A stretch of DNA of 25,748 nt from a bacterium (GCA_021818075.1 JAKAFD010000004.1:1-25748), one strand, 5' to 3'; positions 12,255 to 20,631 are shown, counted from the stretch's first letter. The notes: generated by a model not told the origin, from the sequence alone. Translations and numbers: made by a program.

Positions 12255-13754
12255 TTATAGTGTCTGGCTGGCAAAATAATCGGTTGGCGCCCAATTGTCG
12301 GTTAAGGGTAGTGCCGGTTCAATTTTACCTAACCACAAATTATTTAGCTGGCTCTGCTCCTCTCGGTCACTGGACAAAAAGCTTGGCTTAACCTTGGCTT
12401 TCAGGGCCACCAGCATAATATTTTGTACGGCCGCGCCGTCCTGCGGACTGTTAACCGGTAATAAATAAACCTGGGGGAAAATTTTCTTATAAGTATAATA
12501 CATGGAACGAGTTAATCGGCCCTGCTCGCCATTAAGCGCCGCCACGATATTAACCAGCGCTACTCCGTCTTCATTAAGACTGTCATATTCGCGCTCCACC
12601 GCTTCTTTAGTCGTCAGCTGGAAAGGAATGGCATAAGAAGAAGAAAAAGCATCCACAAAGATTGCGTCGTATTTATCCCGAGTCTGGTTTAGCCAGACGC
12701 GGCCATCTTCGTGTTTAATAATTAGACGCGGGTCATCGGGCAAACGAAAATATTGTCTGGCCAAGGCGGTCACGCCAGGGTCAATCTCCACCACCGTCAA
12801 TTCGGCGCGGGGAAATTTACGCAAAAAATCTTTGGGGTAAGAATAACCGGCGCCGCCGATCATTACCGCTTTATCCAAAGCGGGATTAAAATAACCGGCC
12901 AGACGATAAAACTTGGTATAATCAAAAAGTAAGTCGTCATTATTTAAAAACATGGCCGAACTATAGCTGGCGTCCAGACGCAATAAACGCGCCGGCTCGC
13001 TATTTGGCCGATAAATAAAATCATAAATCCACACCCGGCTGTAAGCGGTGTCGCGGTCAATAATATTGGCCGGTGATGGTGTTAATGTCAGATAAGAAAA
13101 AATCCAAAAAATCAAACCTAAAGCTAAACATAACCACTGGCTTTTGTTTAGAGGCCGGTCAACAAATAACCACGCTGCCGTCAACCAAAGAACTGCCGTC
13201 AGCAGGGCTAAAATTTTAGTTGTACCAAATAACGGCACCAGCCACCAACCGGCGCCAAAGGTACCGGCCAAACTGCCAAGCGTGGATAAGGCGTACAACC
13301 GGCCTACCGTCCCGCCGGCCTCTGACAAAATTGTTAATTTTAACTTGGCCGCATAAGGCGAAACCATACCCAGACACAAACCGGCAGGCGCCAACAGCAC
13401 TATGGCCGCCACCGCCGATTGCCATTGCAACGGCCAGGCCGTATCGGCCAAAGCCGCCAAAACCGCCCGCTGTAAAGCCAGGGCCAGGAGCAGAAAAAAA
13501 CCAGCTACAACTAAAATTAAAGCTAACCAGCGATTATCGGCCCGCTTGTCGGCCAAGCGGCCGCCCCAATAATAACCGGCGGCCAAGCTGGCTAAAATTA
13601 CGCCAATGAGGCTGGTCCAAGTAATCAGCGAAGCGCCCAAATACGGCGCCAACAGCCGCGAACCGACCAATTCAAAAATCATCACCACCGCGCCGGCAAT
13701 AAAAACTGCCACTTCCAACCGCCAAGCTAAAATCTGTTTAACAATTTTTATCAT
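12255..13754 (-). CDS. Membrane-fused spermidine-synthase-like protein
   Basis: A 499-aa fusion. Residues 1-240 form several hydrophobic segments (for example VFIAGAVVMIFELVGSRLLA and LAPAGLCLGMVSPYAAKL), like the MFS-type membrane half of fused SpeE proteins. Residues about 245-480 form a Rossmann methyltransferase-like spermidine synthase domain with GGAGYSYPKDFL, TVVEIDPGVTALA, EDGRVWL and DAIFVDAFS. The Glu in VVEID and the Asp in EDGR fit nucleotide binding; GGAGYSYP replaces the usual GGG(D/E)G. Whether it makes polyamines is doubtful for this fused class; the substrate is unknown. An extended -10 promoter lies upstream and a shared terminator downstream. The ATG at 13754 follows a weak TAGG. 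Confidence 0.85.
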   Translation of the reverse strand: MIKIVKQILAWRLEVAVFIAGAVVMIFELVGSRLLAPYLGASLITWTSLIGVILASLAAGYYWGGRLADKRADNRWLALILVVAGFFLLLALALQRAVLAALADTAWPLQWQSAVAAIVLLAPAGLCLGMVSPYAAKLKLTILSEAGGTVGRLYALSTLGSLAGTFGAGWWLVPLFGTTKILALLTAVLWLTAAWLFVDRPLNKSQWLCLALGLIFWIFSYLTLTPSPANIIDRDTAYSRVWIYDFIYRPNSEPARLLRLDASYSSAMFLNNDDLLFDYTKFYRLAGYFNPALDKAVMIGGAGYSYPKDFLRKFPRAELTVVEIDPGVTALARQYFRLPDDPRLIIKHEDGRVWLNQTRDKYDAIFVDAFSSSYAIPFQLTTKEAVEREYDSLNEDGVALVNIVAALNGEQGRLTRSMYYTYKKIFPQVYLLPVNSPQDGAAVQNIMLVALKAKVKPSFLSSDREEQSQLNNLWLGKIEPALPLTDNWAPTDYFASQTL

Positions 13755-13791
13755 ACCTAGTCATTATATAAATTTATTCGCTCACCTACCA

Positions 13792-13797
13792 ATTATA
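13792..13797 (-). promoter_or_regulatory. Extended -10 promoter of the fused SpeE-like gene
   Basis: TGTTATAAT on the minus strand (TGn plus perfect TATAAT), about 30-40 bases of leader before the ATG at 13754. The -35 region is only T-rich, as is usual with extended -10 promoters. Confidence 0.6.
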
Positions 13798-13859
13798 ACA
13801 CAGGGCTTAAAAACAAAAAACGCCGTCAAGCGCCTTTTGAAAATTAATAATCAAAATAG

Positions 13860-13932
13860 TGGACCCGAGCGGACTCGAACCGCTTACCTCCTGCTTGCAA
13901 AGCAGGCATTCTACCAGATGAACTACGGGCCC
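13860..13932 (-). tRNA. tRNA-Ala (anticodon TGC)
   Basis: A 73-base cloverleaf. The acceptor stem GGGCCCG/CGGGTCC contains the G3-U70 pair that identifies alanine tRNA. The anticodon stem CCTGC/GCAGG holds loop TTTGCAA with anticodon TGC. The T-arm loop is GGTTCGAGTCC and the discriminator base is A. CCA is not encoded. It is probably transcribed with the gene upstream, since I see no promoter of its own; a dispersed repeat lies directly before it. Confidence 0.95.
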
Positions 13933-13941
13933 CTTTAACTT

Positions 13942-13979
13942 CCTTCGACCCTGCTCAGGACGGGTCGCTCAGGGCAGGC
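13942..13979. repeat. Short dispersed repeat next to tRNA-Ala
   Basis: The segment contains cttcgaccctgctcaggacg followed by gggtcgctcagggcagg, which can fold into GACCCTGC/GGGTCGCTCAGGG-type hairpins. It is of the same kind as the copy in queA at 5100-5125. It ends 6 bases from the stop of the 88-aa gene. Confidence 0.55.
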
Positions 13980-13985
13980 CTAAAA

Positions 13986-14252
13986 TTATTGTTGAATCGG
14001 CTGGCTGTATTGAGTCAGGGGCGAAACCAGCCAGGTGATAAAAGCGCCAATTAAACCGCCGGCGATCATAAAACCGATAATAATGAAGATGATGCCCACC
14101 AGCTTATAACCCAAACGCGAACCGCCCGAGGTGGCTAGGTGATTTTCAAAAAACGGCAAGCGGCCGAAATTATTCATAATCACTTCAGCCTTCAGCACTA
14201 AATAAAAACCGACGACGACGACCGCTAAACCAAAAATGATGCGAAAAATCAT
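13986..14252 (-). CDS. Small membrane protein of unknown function
   Basis: An 88-aa protein with two hydrophobic segments, about residues 2-20 (IFRIIFGLAVVVVGFYLVL) and 50-76 (LVGIIFIIIGFMIAGGLIGA and on), separated by a polar loop with FGRLPFFENHLATSGGSRLG. I do not recognise the family. A TATAAT directly touches its ATG, too close to serve as its promoter unless translation starts later. It lies upstream of tRNA-Ala on the same strand and after the M23 gene. Confidence 0.65.
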   Translation of the reverse strand: MIFRIIFGLAVVVVGFYLVLKAEVIMNNFGRLPFFENHLATSGGSRLGYKLVGIIFIIIGFMIAGGLIGAFITWLVSPLTQYSQPIQQ

Positions 14253-14364
14253 ATTATAAAATTTTGATTAAAAAATCAACCCTGTTCTTATGATAAGAAA
14301 AATTAAACAAAGAGGCAAGCTGGCAACCGCGCCACAGGTGTCTCACCCCTAGTTGCGAGTTGCG

Positions 14365-15696
14365 TTAGTATAAATAACTCAAGGGATTATAACGCTTGCC
14401 GTAAATCATGACTTCAAAGTGTAAATGCGGACCGGTGGAACGGCCGGTGGAACCGACGAAGCCGATATTTTCGCCTTTGGCCACTTCGTCGCCGACGCTG
14501 GTGGCGAATTTAGACAAGTGCGCATAACGGGTCTTTTTGCCGCCGCCGTGGTCAATGACAATATAATAACCGTAGCCGCCGGCGTTCCAAGCGGCTTCCG
14601 CCACCGTGCCGGCTTCGGCCGCATAAATCGGCGTACCTGTCTTATTGGCAATATCCAAACCGTTATGACGCCAAGAATAATACTGGGTGATAGTGCCTTT
14701 AACCGGCCAATTCATCTTAGCGCCGGCGACCGGCGCCACGGCCGCGCCCTGACCGGTGATAATTTGCGCCAAACTACGCGGCTGGCGAGTCTGGGTGGCT
14801 ACGGTACGGCCCACCAGCTTAGTGGCGCCCGGAATAACCAGTCTTTCACCGATTCTGATTTGATTGGCATTGGCCAGATTATTGGCCGTTAAAATTTCCG
14901 CCGCTTCCACATCATACTTTTTGGCGATAGCCGCCAAATTTTCGCCTTTAGCCACGGCATGCATCACGCCAGTGGTCGGCAAAATCGTTAAACGATTACC
15001 CGGCTTAATATAACTCCTGGCCGTTAAATTATTTTCCCACAAAATCGTATTAACGCTGACACCGAAATACTGAGCGATACTGCTGATGGTGTCTCCCGGC
15101 TTAACTATGTATTCAACAATTTCCGTACGCGGCGGCGCTTTGCGCGGCGTCGTCTGAACATAATTATCTTCACCCGACGCCAGCCAGTCGTTGCTCTGAT
15201 CGTAATCCAGCGCCAGCGGCGGACGCAGATAAGCGCCACGCGACCAGTAATCGTCCACTGGCTGCCGCGCCGTCGGCTTGGCATCCTGGTAAACTTCTAT
15301 CAGCTGCTCGGCTTGGACGAATTCATCACTGACGATTTTAGCCAAAAAAGTTTTACCCACCACCTCTTCCGAAGAAGTATTATCCTGAACATTAAATAAA
15401 TTAAAATAAACCATCAGCGCCACCAAACCGACAAATAAAAAATGGATTAATTTTTTGTTAATTAATAAAGTAGCCAGCCGTTTGTCTTTTTTTGATTTGG
15501 ACAGACCGAGTTTTTTGCCAACCAATAAATATAGGCGATAGAGGGGCAAAATAAAGACATAATAAAAAAACCGTAGCACCAACCGGCCCGGTTTAGTCAT
15601 CAGCTTAAACAAAGCGACAAAAAAGGCCTGCGCTACCACTACCGCCTTAAACAGAAACCAGACTAAGTCCAGCAAAATTTTAATAATTTTACGCAC
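14365..15696 (-). CDS. LysM/M23 peptidase, membrane-anchored cell-wall hydrolase
   Basis: A 443-aa envelope protein. Residues 7-60 are hydrophobic and basic, and residues 83-101 (LIHFLFVGLVALMVYFNLF) form a membrane segment. LysM repeats at about 195-239 (YIVKPGDTISSIAQYFGV) and 245-290 (HAVAKGENLAAIAKKYDV) bind glycan strands. The M23 zinc endopeptidase domain (about 328-443) has HNGLD (H344, D348), YAHLS (H393) and GPHLHFEV (H424, H426), the full LytM-type zinc and catalytic set, so it should cut peptide cross-links. The start is a GTG at 15696 without a ribosome site. A terminator-like hairpin lies just before it. Likely roles are cell separation or wall remodelling. Confidence 0.92.
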   Translation of the reverse strand: MRKIIKILLDLVWFLFKAVVVAQAFFVALFKLMTKPGRLVLRFFYYVFILPLYRLYLLVGKKLGLSKSKKDKRLATLLINKKLIHFLFVGLVALMVYFNLFNVQDNTSSEEVVGKTFLAKIVSDEFVQAEQLIEVYQDAKPTARQPVDDYWSRGAYLRPPLALDYDQSNDWLASGEDNYVQTTPRKAPPRTEIVEYIVKPGDTISSIAQYFGVSVNTILWENNLTARSYIKPGNRLTILPTTGVMHAVAKGENLAAIAKKYDVEAAEILTANNLANANQIRIGERLVIPGATKLVGRTVATQTRQPRSLAQIITGQGAAVAPVAGAKMNWPVKGTITQYYSWRHNGLDIANKTGTPIYAAEAGTVAEAAWNAGGYGYYIVIDHGGGKKTRYAHLSKFATSVGDEVAKGENIGFVGSTGRSTGPHLHFEVMIYGKRYNPLSYLY

Positions 15697-15708
15697 AAAA
15701 TAAAAAAA

Positions 15709-15743
15709 GAGGGCACTATTTAAAATAACATCGGACAGCCCTC
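15709..15743 (-). terminator. Terminator-like hairpin before the M23 gene
   Basis: On the minus strand GAGGGC (15738-15743) and GCCCTC (15709-15714) flank a 23-base A/T-rich loop and are followed by seven T. The M23 start codon comes only 12 bases after the stem, so it either ends the upstream transcript or works as an attenuator. Confidence 0.45.
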
Positions 15744-15768
15744 AAGTCAATGACAAAAACCTCTTTTT

Positions 15769-16128
15769 TTAAAAAATAGTTCCGTTTTTTTCTTTGTTTT
15801 TTGGCTTAGTTGAGCCACTTTTTCGCCTACGCTCCTTAGTTTGGTTCGACTTGTCGGACATGACATTTAGACCCAGTTCGGCGATTTTTTTGAGGCCCTC
15901 AATCACCAAGCCGAAAATAGAAGTGGGCAGTGCCACCGCCAACTTAATTTTTTTAATCACGGCGGCTATTTCATCAATCTGCGTTTTAATTATCTGCGCC
16001 GCTTTATGCAACTGGCGCGCGGCCGCCACTAAGTGATAAATTAGCCAGGTCAGAAAAAAAGTCAGCCACAAAGCGCAAACCGCCAAAACTAAATACAAAA
16101 TGTCTTGGCTATAATTAATGAGAAACAT
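15769..16128 (-). CDS. Small membrane-anchored coiled-coil protein, unknown function
   Basis: A 119-aa protein: residues about 9-33 are one membrane segment (ILYLVLAVCALWLTFFLTWL), followed by a helix with regular hydrophobic spacing (ARQLHKAAQIIKTQIDEIAA) and then a strongly basic Lys/Arg/Ser tail (KERRRKSGSTKPKNKEKNG). The layout recalls DUF948-type proteins but I cannot confirm it. The tail should face the cytoplasm. It lies between the tRNA-binding-domain gene (11 bases upstream) and the M23 gene. Confidence 0.7.
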   Translation of the reverse strand: MFLINYSQDILYLVLAVCALWLTFFLTWLIYHLVAAARQLHKAAQIIKTQIDEIAAVIKKIKLAVALPTSIFGLVIEGLKKIAELGLNVMSDKSNQTKERRRKSGSTKPKNKEKNGTIF

Positions 16129-16139
16129 AAAATTAATTT

Positions 16140-16502
16140 TTAATTTAAATATTTATCAATGGAGGAGCCAACCTTAGCATTATTATTTAGAATAATAATT
16201 CCCGTATGGTCATCGCCTAAACCCAATTCGTCAGCGGCGCAGAGCATACCGCCAGATTTAATGCCGCGAATAGTCGCCTCTTTAATAGCTAAGCCGTTAG
16301 CCAGCTTAGCGCCAATTTGCGCCAGCGGCACTTTATCGCCGACTTTAATATTCCAAGCGCCACAAACTATTTCCAAATCGCTGCCGCCGCTGTCAACCGT
16401 TACCAATTGTAATTTATCGGCCTGGGGGTGAGCGCGCAAGGCTTTAATTTGCGCCACCACCACTTGTGGATATTGAGTTTTTTGTTTAAACCAACCGAAC
16501 AT
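16140..16502 (-). CDS. Free-standing tRNA-binding OB-fold domain (PheT B1/EMAPII-like)
   Basis: A 120-aa protein that is almost entirely a tRNA-binding OB domain, like the N-terminal part of the phenylalanyl-tRNA synthetase beta chain. Seen: VVVAQIKALRAHPQADKLQL, VDSGGSDLEIVCGAWNIKVG, VPLAQIGAKL, IRGIKSGGMLCAADELGL and DHTGIIIL. The rest of PheT is absent, so this is a stand-alone binder, perhaps a tRNA chaperone or a synthetase cofactor as with CsaA or Trbp111. The ATG at 16502 gives MFGWFKQK; an alternative ATG at 16520 adds six residues and overlaps the upstream gene by 14 bases. Ribosome sites do not decide between them. Confidence 0.85.
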   Translation of the reverse strand: MFGWFKQKTQYPQVVVAQIKALRAHPQADKLQLVTVDSGGSDLEIVCGAWNIKVGDKVPLAQIGAKLANGLAIKEATIRGIKSGGMLCAADELGLGDDHTGIIILNNNAKVGSSIDKYLN

Positions 16503-16506
16503 AAAT

Positions 16507-16890
16507 TTAACGCTCGTCATTATTCAAACTTAAAAGGAAAAATTCCAAAATAGAAAAACCGATAATTAATAAAAAAATATTTAACCAGCTGAACAGACGA
16601 TTAGCCAAAAGCATTAAAGCGACTATGACTAAAAAGGCCACCAAAAAGGCCTGGCGGAAAGAGATAATCACCGCCCGCACCGCCAGATGTTTTCGTAAAA
16701 TTACAAAACGCACCACGAAACCGACAATGGCCGCCACCCCCAGCACCGCCAAAAATAACGAGGCGTAAAATAAGGCGAAACCCAGCCAGTTGGTGGAGAG
16801 CGGGTCAACCACGGTGACAATCACGCCAAACAAAGCGGCGCAAATCAGCGTGGCAAAAATCATTAAAGTCAAATAGGCGCGTAAAGTCAT
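16507..16890 (-). CDS. Small integral membrane protein, unknown function
   Basis: A 127-aa protein with about four hydrophobic segments, ending in NNDER. The start at the ATG at 16890 (MTLRAYLTLMIF) is chosen because the promoter at 16915-16943 would begin transcription near 16908, after the TTG at 16926 that would otherwise open the frame. I recognise no family. It overlaps or abuts the tRNA-binding-domain gene and heads a small leftward operon that probably includes it and the 119-aa protein. Confidence 0.7.
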   Translation of the reverse strand: MTLRAYLTLMIFATLICAALFGVIVTVVDPLSTNWLGFALFYASLFLAVLGVAAIVGFVVRFVILRKHLAVRAVIISFRQAFLVAFLVIVALMLLANRLFSWLNIFLLIIGFSILEFFLLSLNNDER

Positions 16891-16914
16891 AATTTTCGAA
16901 AAAATTCTGCTTTT

Positions 16915-16943
16915 ATTATACCACAAACCTAACTTATTCTAAA
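16915..16943 (-). promoter_or_regulatory. Promoter of the small membrane protein/tRNA-binding operon
   Basis: TTTAGA (16938-16943), 17 bases, and TATAAT (16915-16920) preceded by TGG: an extended -10 promoter overlapping the end of the helicase gene. The leader is about 18 bases. Confidence 0.7.
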
Positions 16944-19892
16944 CTCGCATAGCTGGTTGATGTCGCAGTAACGGCAAATATGCGCTTCGGGCGTGGCCGC
17001 GAAATTAAGGCGCTTGATGGCCGCAATGGTTTGGGTTATCCATAATTTTATTCTGTCTAATTCCTGTGCCTTAGCCGTAAACGACACTGACTCGCCGGTT
17101 TTAAGATAATAATAAGTCAACCGGCCCACTGGCCAATCAGTCAATTGTTCCAAGGCTACCTGATAAAACAACAGTTGCCGTTTGTCCTCAAAACTTAGCT
17201 TAGTTTTTGGTTCGCCGGTTTTGTAATCAATAATGGCCACCGTGCCGTCGGCCAGTTTATCCACGCGATCTAAAGTGCAGTCTAATAACTCGCCGCCCAG
17301 TTTGGGGTACAGCTTTTTTTCCAGCCATAAAATTTCCGGCCAAGCCGCGGCGGTCAATTGCGCCTGCACTCGCTGCAAGGCGGCGGCTCCCAACTGACGA
17401 TATTTCTCGGCCTCGTCGCGATTAGCAAAACCGTAATCCTGCCAGGCCGCCTCATAAATCTTTTTTAGTCGGTCAAGGCTTAAAGCTTTAGCTTGATGGT
17501 CGGCCGTTTGACCGAATAAATCGGTTTGGCCGCCGGTCATAACCGCCACCGACAGCCACTCCCGCAAAACATTATGCATGGTCCGGCCAAACACCGCGGC
17601 GGCGCGCGGTGGTAAAGGTATTTTTAACAAATAAACATATTTATACAGCCAGGGGCAGCGGTCATAAGCTTCCAGTTGGGAAAAAGAAAATCGTTTCGGC
17701 AGTTCATAAACAATGGGCGCCGGGACCGCTGCGGGATTTTGTAAATCGCGCTCCAATTCGCTTAGCCGTTCGTCCGGGCTGATGGTGTCCACGGCGATAC
17801 CGGCTTCAGCCACGAACTTGGACGGTTTTTTAACAGTGGCGCCGCCGTGGTCTTGGGCGCCGGTGATAAATAAACCAGCTTGGGCGCGCGTCATGGCCAC
17901 ATAAAACAACCGCCGCTCTTCCGCTAAGTGCGCATCGCCCTCGGGCAGAGTTTCTTTCACTAAAGCATCGGGTACGGGGATAGTTTCCGCGCGACCGATA
18001 GTCGGAAACCGTTTGTCCACCGCGTCCACCAGCCAAACATATTTAAATTCCAAACCCTTGGCGGTATGGACCGTCATTACCTTAACCGTATCCGCGTCTT
18101 CCAGACTCAACCTTAGCGGCCCGGTTTCGCCGGCTTCCAACTCCCAGTCGATCAACTCCAAAAAATCCGGCAGCAAACCGGCCGGGCTGGTTTCTTCATA
18201 AGCGATAATTTTTTTATAAAACTGATTGAGATAATCAAACTCTTCGCGCTGGGCTTCGGTTAAATGCGGCAACCAAATATCCCGCACCAGCTGCACATAC
18301 AGCCGGCTGACACCGGCGGTTTTGGCCAGCTCGGTGTGCTGTTTTATGGCGGCTAACAATTTATTGATATGGGCGTGGGACTCGGCGGAAATTTTAGGCA
18401 TGGCGGCGACATTAGTTAGCGCCTCAAACAGCGACCACAGCTTAGTTCTGCCAAAACGCAAAATATTAACCAGGTCTAAATGGTTAACTTTAAACGGCTC
18501 CAAATTTAACACCCGATACAGGGCGACCGATTCATGGTAATTGTCCAGCAAACGCAAATAGGCCAGGATATCCAAAATTATCGGTTTATAATACAAGCCC
18601 CGCAAAGACACGAATTGGCTGGGAACACTTTGGCGTTTCAGTTCATTGATAAAGCGGTCGGCAGTGGCGTTGGCGCGAATCAAAATCCCCATCTGGGCCC
18701 AGTTGGCTTGACCGGCCGCCTGCAGTGTTTTAATCATGGCCACCACCGCCTTAGCCTCGCTCAAAGTGTCTTTAAACAATAAATATTTAACCTCACCGTT
18801 TGTCCTAAGCTCGGTCGAAGGGCCAGCGCCCGACGCTTGCAATTTTTTATTAAGGCCTAATTTAATTTCCAAACGATCGGGATTGTTATGACTAATAAAT
18901 TCATAGGCGTGGTCCAAAATTTTTTGACCGCTGCGGTAATTGGCGGTTAGCACCACTTCTTTGGCCGCCGGGTAATCGTCTTTGAACTGCATAATATTAG
19001 ATAAGGACGCGCCCCGGAATTTAAAAATGCTCTGGTCATCGTCGCCCACCGCCAATAAATTATTAGTCGGCGCGGCCAACAGCTTGATTAATTCATACTG
19101 CGACCAGTTGGTGTCCTGGAATTCATCCACCATCACATAACGGAACTTATCGCGATAGTACTCTAAAATTTGCGGCCGCTGGGTAAACAGTTTTAAAACA
19201 TAAATTATCAAATCACCGAAATCCAAAAATTTATTAGCCAAAAGCAGACGGTTGTAAGTGTGATAAGCGTTAGCCAGCTCCCAAATTTTATCCGTATCCA
19301 GCTTGCCGCTTCTGTCCAGATTGTCTTCGGCCACAATCGCGCGCTGGCGAGCGCCCGACAGCATGGCATCTTGATTTTGTTTTAGCTCCTGGGCGTAAGC
19401 CAAGTATTCCGCCGGCGAAATATTTTCGTCTTTGAGGCGGGAAAAATGCCGAATCAGCTCACCAATAAATTTATTGGGGTTGCCCAAGGGCTCATAATAA
19501 TCCAACCGAAACTGGGCCAGGTGCTTTTTAATAAAAATCCACTGCTCGGTTTGAGTAAGAATTTTATAATCAGTCGGCAAGCCGATATCCAAGCCGTGGT
19601 CGCGTAAAATCCGGTCGGCCAAACCGTGAAAAGTGTTAATCCATAAATCTACATAGCCGTAAGGCAATAATTTGTCGGCCCGTTCCACTAATTCGCCGGC
19701 GCCTTTTTCCGTAAAAGTCACTAGTAAAATTTTATCGGCCGGCACCTGCTTGTCCTTAATCAAATACAACAAACGATTAATCAACACCGTGGTCTTGCCG
19801 GTACCGGCGCCGGCCACAATTAACAACGGGCCGCTATCATGGATAACGGCCGCGCGTTGTTCTTGATTTAGTTGGTTTAAAATATCTTCCAT
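16929..19892 (-). CDS. UvrD/Rep-family helicase fused to a PD-(D/E)XK nuclease
   Basis: A 987-aa superfamily 1A helicase with a C-terminal nuclease, as in AddA/AddB-like and actinobacterial AdnAB-type repair enzymes. Helicase motifs: Q motif region LNQEQRAAV, Walker A AGAGTGKT (27-34), VDEFQD (255-260), GDDDQSIFKFRGA (283-295), LTANYRS (315-321) and, further on, MTVHTAKGLEFKYVWL and RRLFYVAMTRAQ. The nuclease part starts at RFSFSQLEAYDRCPWLYKY, with FGRTMHNVL and DRVDKLADGTVAIIDYKTG; CRYCDINQLC plus the Cys in RCPW could hold a 4Fe-4S cluster. It should unwind and resect broken DNA. Residues about 354-366 (SGAGPSTELRTNG) come from a short dispersed repeat. Its start lies 1 base after the upstream oxidoreductase stop. 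Confidence 0.93.
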   Translation of the reverse strand: MEDILNQLNQEQRAAVIHDSGPLLIVAGAGTGKTTVLINRLLYLIKDKQVPADKILLVTFTEKGAGELVERADKLLPYGYVDLWINTFHGLADRILRDHGLDIGLPTDYKILTQTEQWIFIKKHLAQFRLDYYEPLGNPNKFIGELIRHFSRLKDENISPAEYLAYAQELKQNQDAMLSGARQRAIVAEDNLDRSGKLDTDKIWELANAYHTYNRLLLANKFLDFGDLIIYVLKLFTQRPQILEYYRDKFRYVMVDEFQDTNWSQYELIKLLAAPTNNLLAVGDDDQSIFKFRGASLSNIMQFKDDYPAAKEVVLTANYRSGQKILDHAYEFISHNNPDRLEIKLGLNKKLQASGAGPSTELRTNGEVKYLLFKDTLSEAKAVVAMIKTLQAAGQANWAQMGILIRANATADRFINELKRQSVPSQFVSLRGLYYKPIILDILAYLRLLDNYHESVALYRVLNLEPFKVNHLDLVNILRFGRTKLWSLFEALTNVAAMPKISAESHAHINKLLAAIKQHTELAKTAGVSRLYVQLVRDIWLPHLTEAQREEFDYLNQFYKKIIAYEETSPAGLLPDFLELIDWELEAGETGPLRLSLEDADTVKVMTVHTAKGLEFKYVWLVDAVDKRFPTIGRAETIPVPDALVKETLPEGDAHLAEERRLFYVAMTRAQAGLFITGAQDHGGATVKKPSKFVAEAGIAVDTISPDERLSELERDLQNPAAVPAPIVYELPKRFSFSQLEAYDRCPWLYKYVYLLKIPLPPRAAAVFGRTMHNVLREWLSVAVMTGGQTDLFGQTADHQAKALSLDRLKKIYEAAWQDYGFANRDEAEKYRQLGAAALQRVQAQLTAAAWPEILWLEKKLYPKLGGELLDCTLDRVDKLADGTVAIIDYKTGEPKTKLSFEDKRQLLFYQVALEQLTDWPVGRLTYYYLKTGESVSFTAKAQELDRIKLWITQTIAAIKRLNFAATPEAHICRYCDINQLCEFRIS
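18798..18823. repeat. Short dispersed repeat inside the helicase gene
   Basis: The segment with gtcctaagctcggtcgaagg reads GPSTELRTN in the protein. This is a typical translation of CTTCGACCGAGCTTAGGAC-type repeats. It sits in a loop between helicase motifs, where an insertion is tolerated. Confidence 0.55.
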
Positions 19893-19893
19893 T

Positions 19894-20604
19894 TTAATAT
19901 CCGAAAAATTCTTCTAAAATAAAATGTTCCTTGGTAATGCCCAGCCTATCAAAATTATTAGCCATGGCCAAAGCAAAGGCCGCAGGGCCGGCCACCAAGT
20001 ATTTGGCCGCCTTATAGCTCTCAATATAAGCCTTAATAAACTCGTGGTCAATCGGCCGTTTTTCTCCCGGCCAATATTCGTCGTCAGTCATAGTGGTAAT
20101 TAGCCGAAAATTAGGCGAATCCTCGGCAATTTTACCCAATTCATCCAGATAAATCGCCGAGGCGCGATTACGGTTGGAATAAAGCAGGGTGATATTATGG
20201 TCAGTTTGTCTGAATTGGCTATAAGACAGTATACTCATAAACGGCGTAATACCGATGCCGCCGGCCAAGAATACCAAAGGCTGCTCGGTCGCCTCCGGTA
20301 AAATCATATCGCCGCCCACGCCGCCGACTTCCACTTCTTCGCCCAAATTCATGCCAAATAATGCCTGCTTAAAAGCGCTGGAAGTTAAACGGGTGGCGAT
20401 GGAGAATTTTTTGGTTTCTGCGGGCGAACTGGCGACAGAAAAATAGCGGACATTGCCTTCGTCGCCTTGCGTTCTGACTTTAGGCAGCTTAATACTTAAA
20501 AATTGTCCGGGCTTAAATAATAATTCACCCACCGGCAACTCAAAATCAAACTGCATGGCGTCTTTGGCCAGTTTCAGCTTGGTTAATAAGTTGGCTTTTA
20601 GCAT
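19894..20604 (-). CDS. FAD/NAD(P)-binding oxidoreductase of the ferredoxin-NADP reductase family
   Basis: A 236-aa soluble flavoprotein. The FAD half has PGQFLSIKLPK (about 32-42) and RYFSVASSPAE (about 53-63, the R-x-[YF]-S motif); the nucleotide half has VFLAGGIGITPFMSIL (about 110-125, the GGxGxxP motif) and LLYSNRNRASAIYLDEL. C-terminal VAGPAAFALAMANNF is the region that normally has GPxxM. No iron-sulfur cluster motif is present, so it needs a separate electron partner that I cannot identify. The promoter at 20632-20660 drives it together with the helicase gene, an odd functional pairing that may only reflect packing. Confidence 0.9.
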   Translation of the reverse strand: MLKANLLTKLKLAKDAMQFDFELPVGELLFKPGQFLSIKLPKVRTQGDEGNVRYFSVASSPAETKKFSIATRLTSSAFKQALFGMNLGEEVEVGGVGGDMILPEATEQPLVFLAGGIGITPFMSILSYSQFRQTDHNITLLYSNRNRASAIYLDELGKIAEDSPNFRLITTMTDDEYWPGEKRPIDHEFIKAYIESYKAAKYLVAGPAAFALAMANNFDRLGITKEHFILEEFFGY

Positions 20605-20631
20605 AAATTTTTCCCTAAAAAAGCTAAATAC

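Noticed and set aside
13798..13859. Terminator after tRNA-Ala
   Set aside because: A T-run follows GGCGCTTGACGGCG, but the arms pair over only about three bases.
14253..14364. TATAAT next to the ATG of the 88-aa gene as its promoter
   Set aside because: It touches the ATG, so transcription would start inside the gene; the surrounding DNA is simply A/T-rich.
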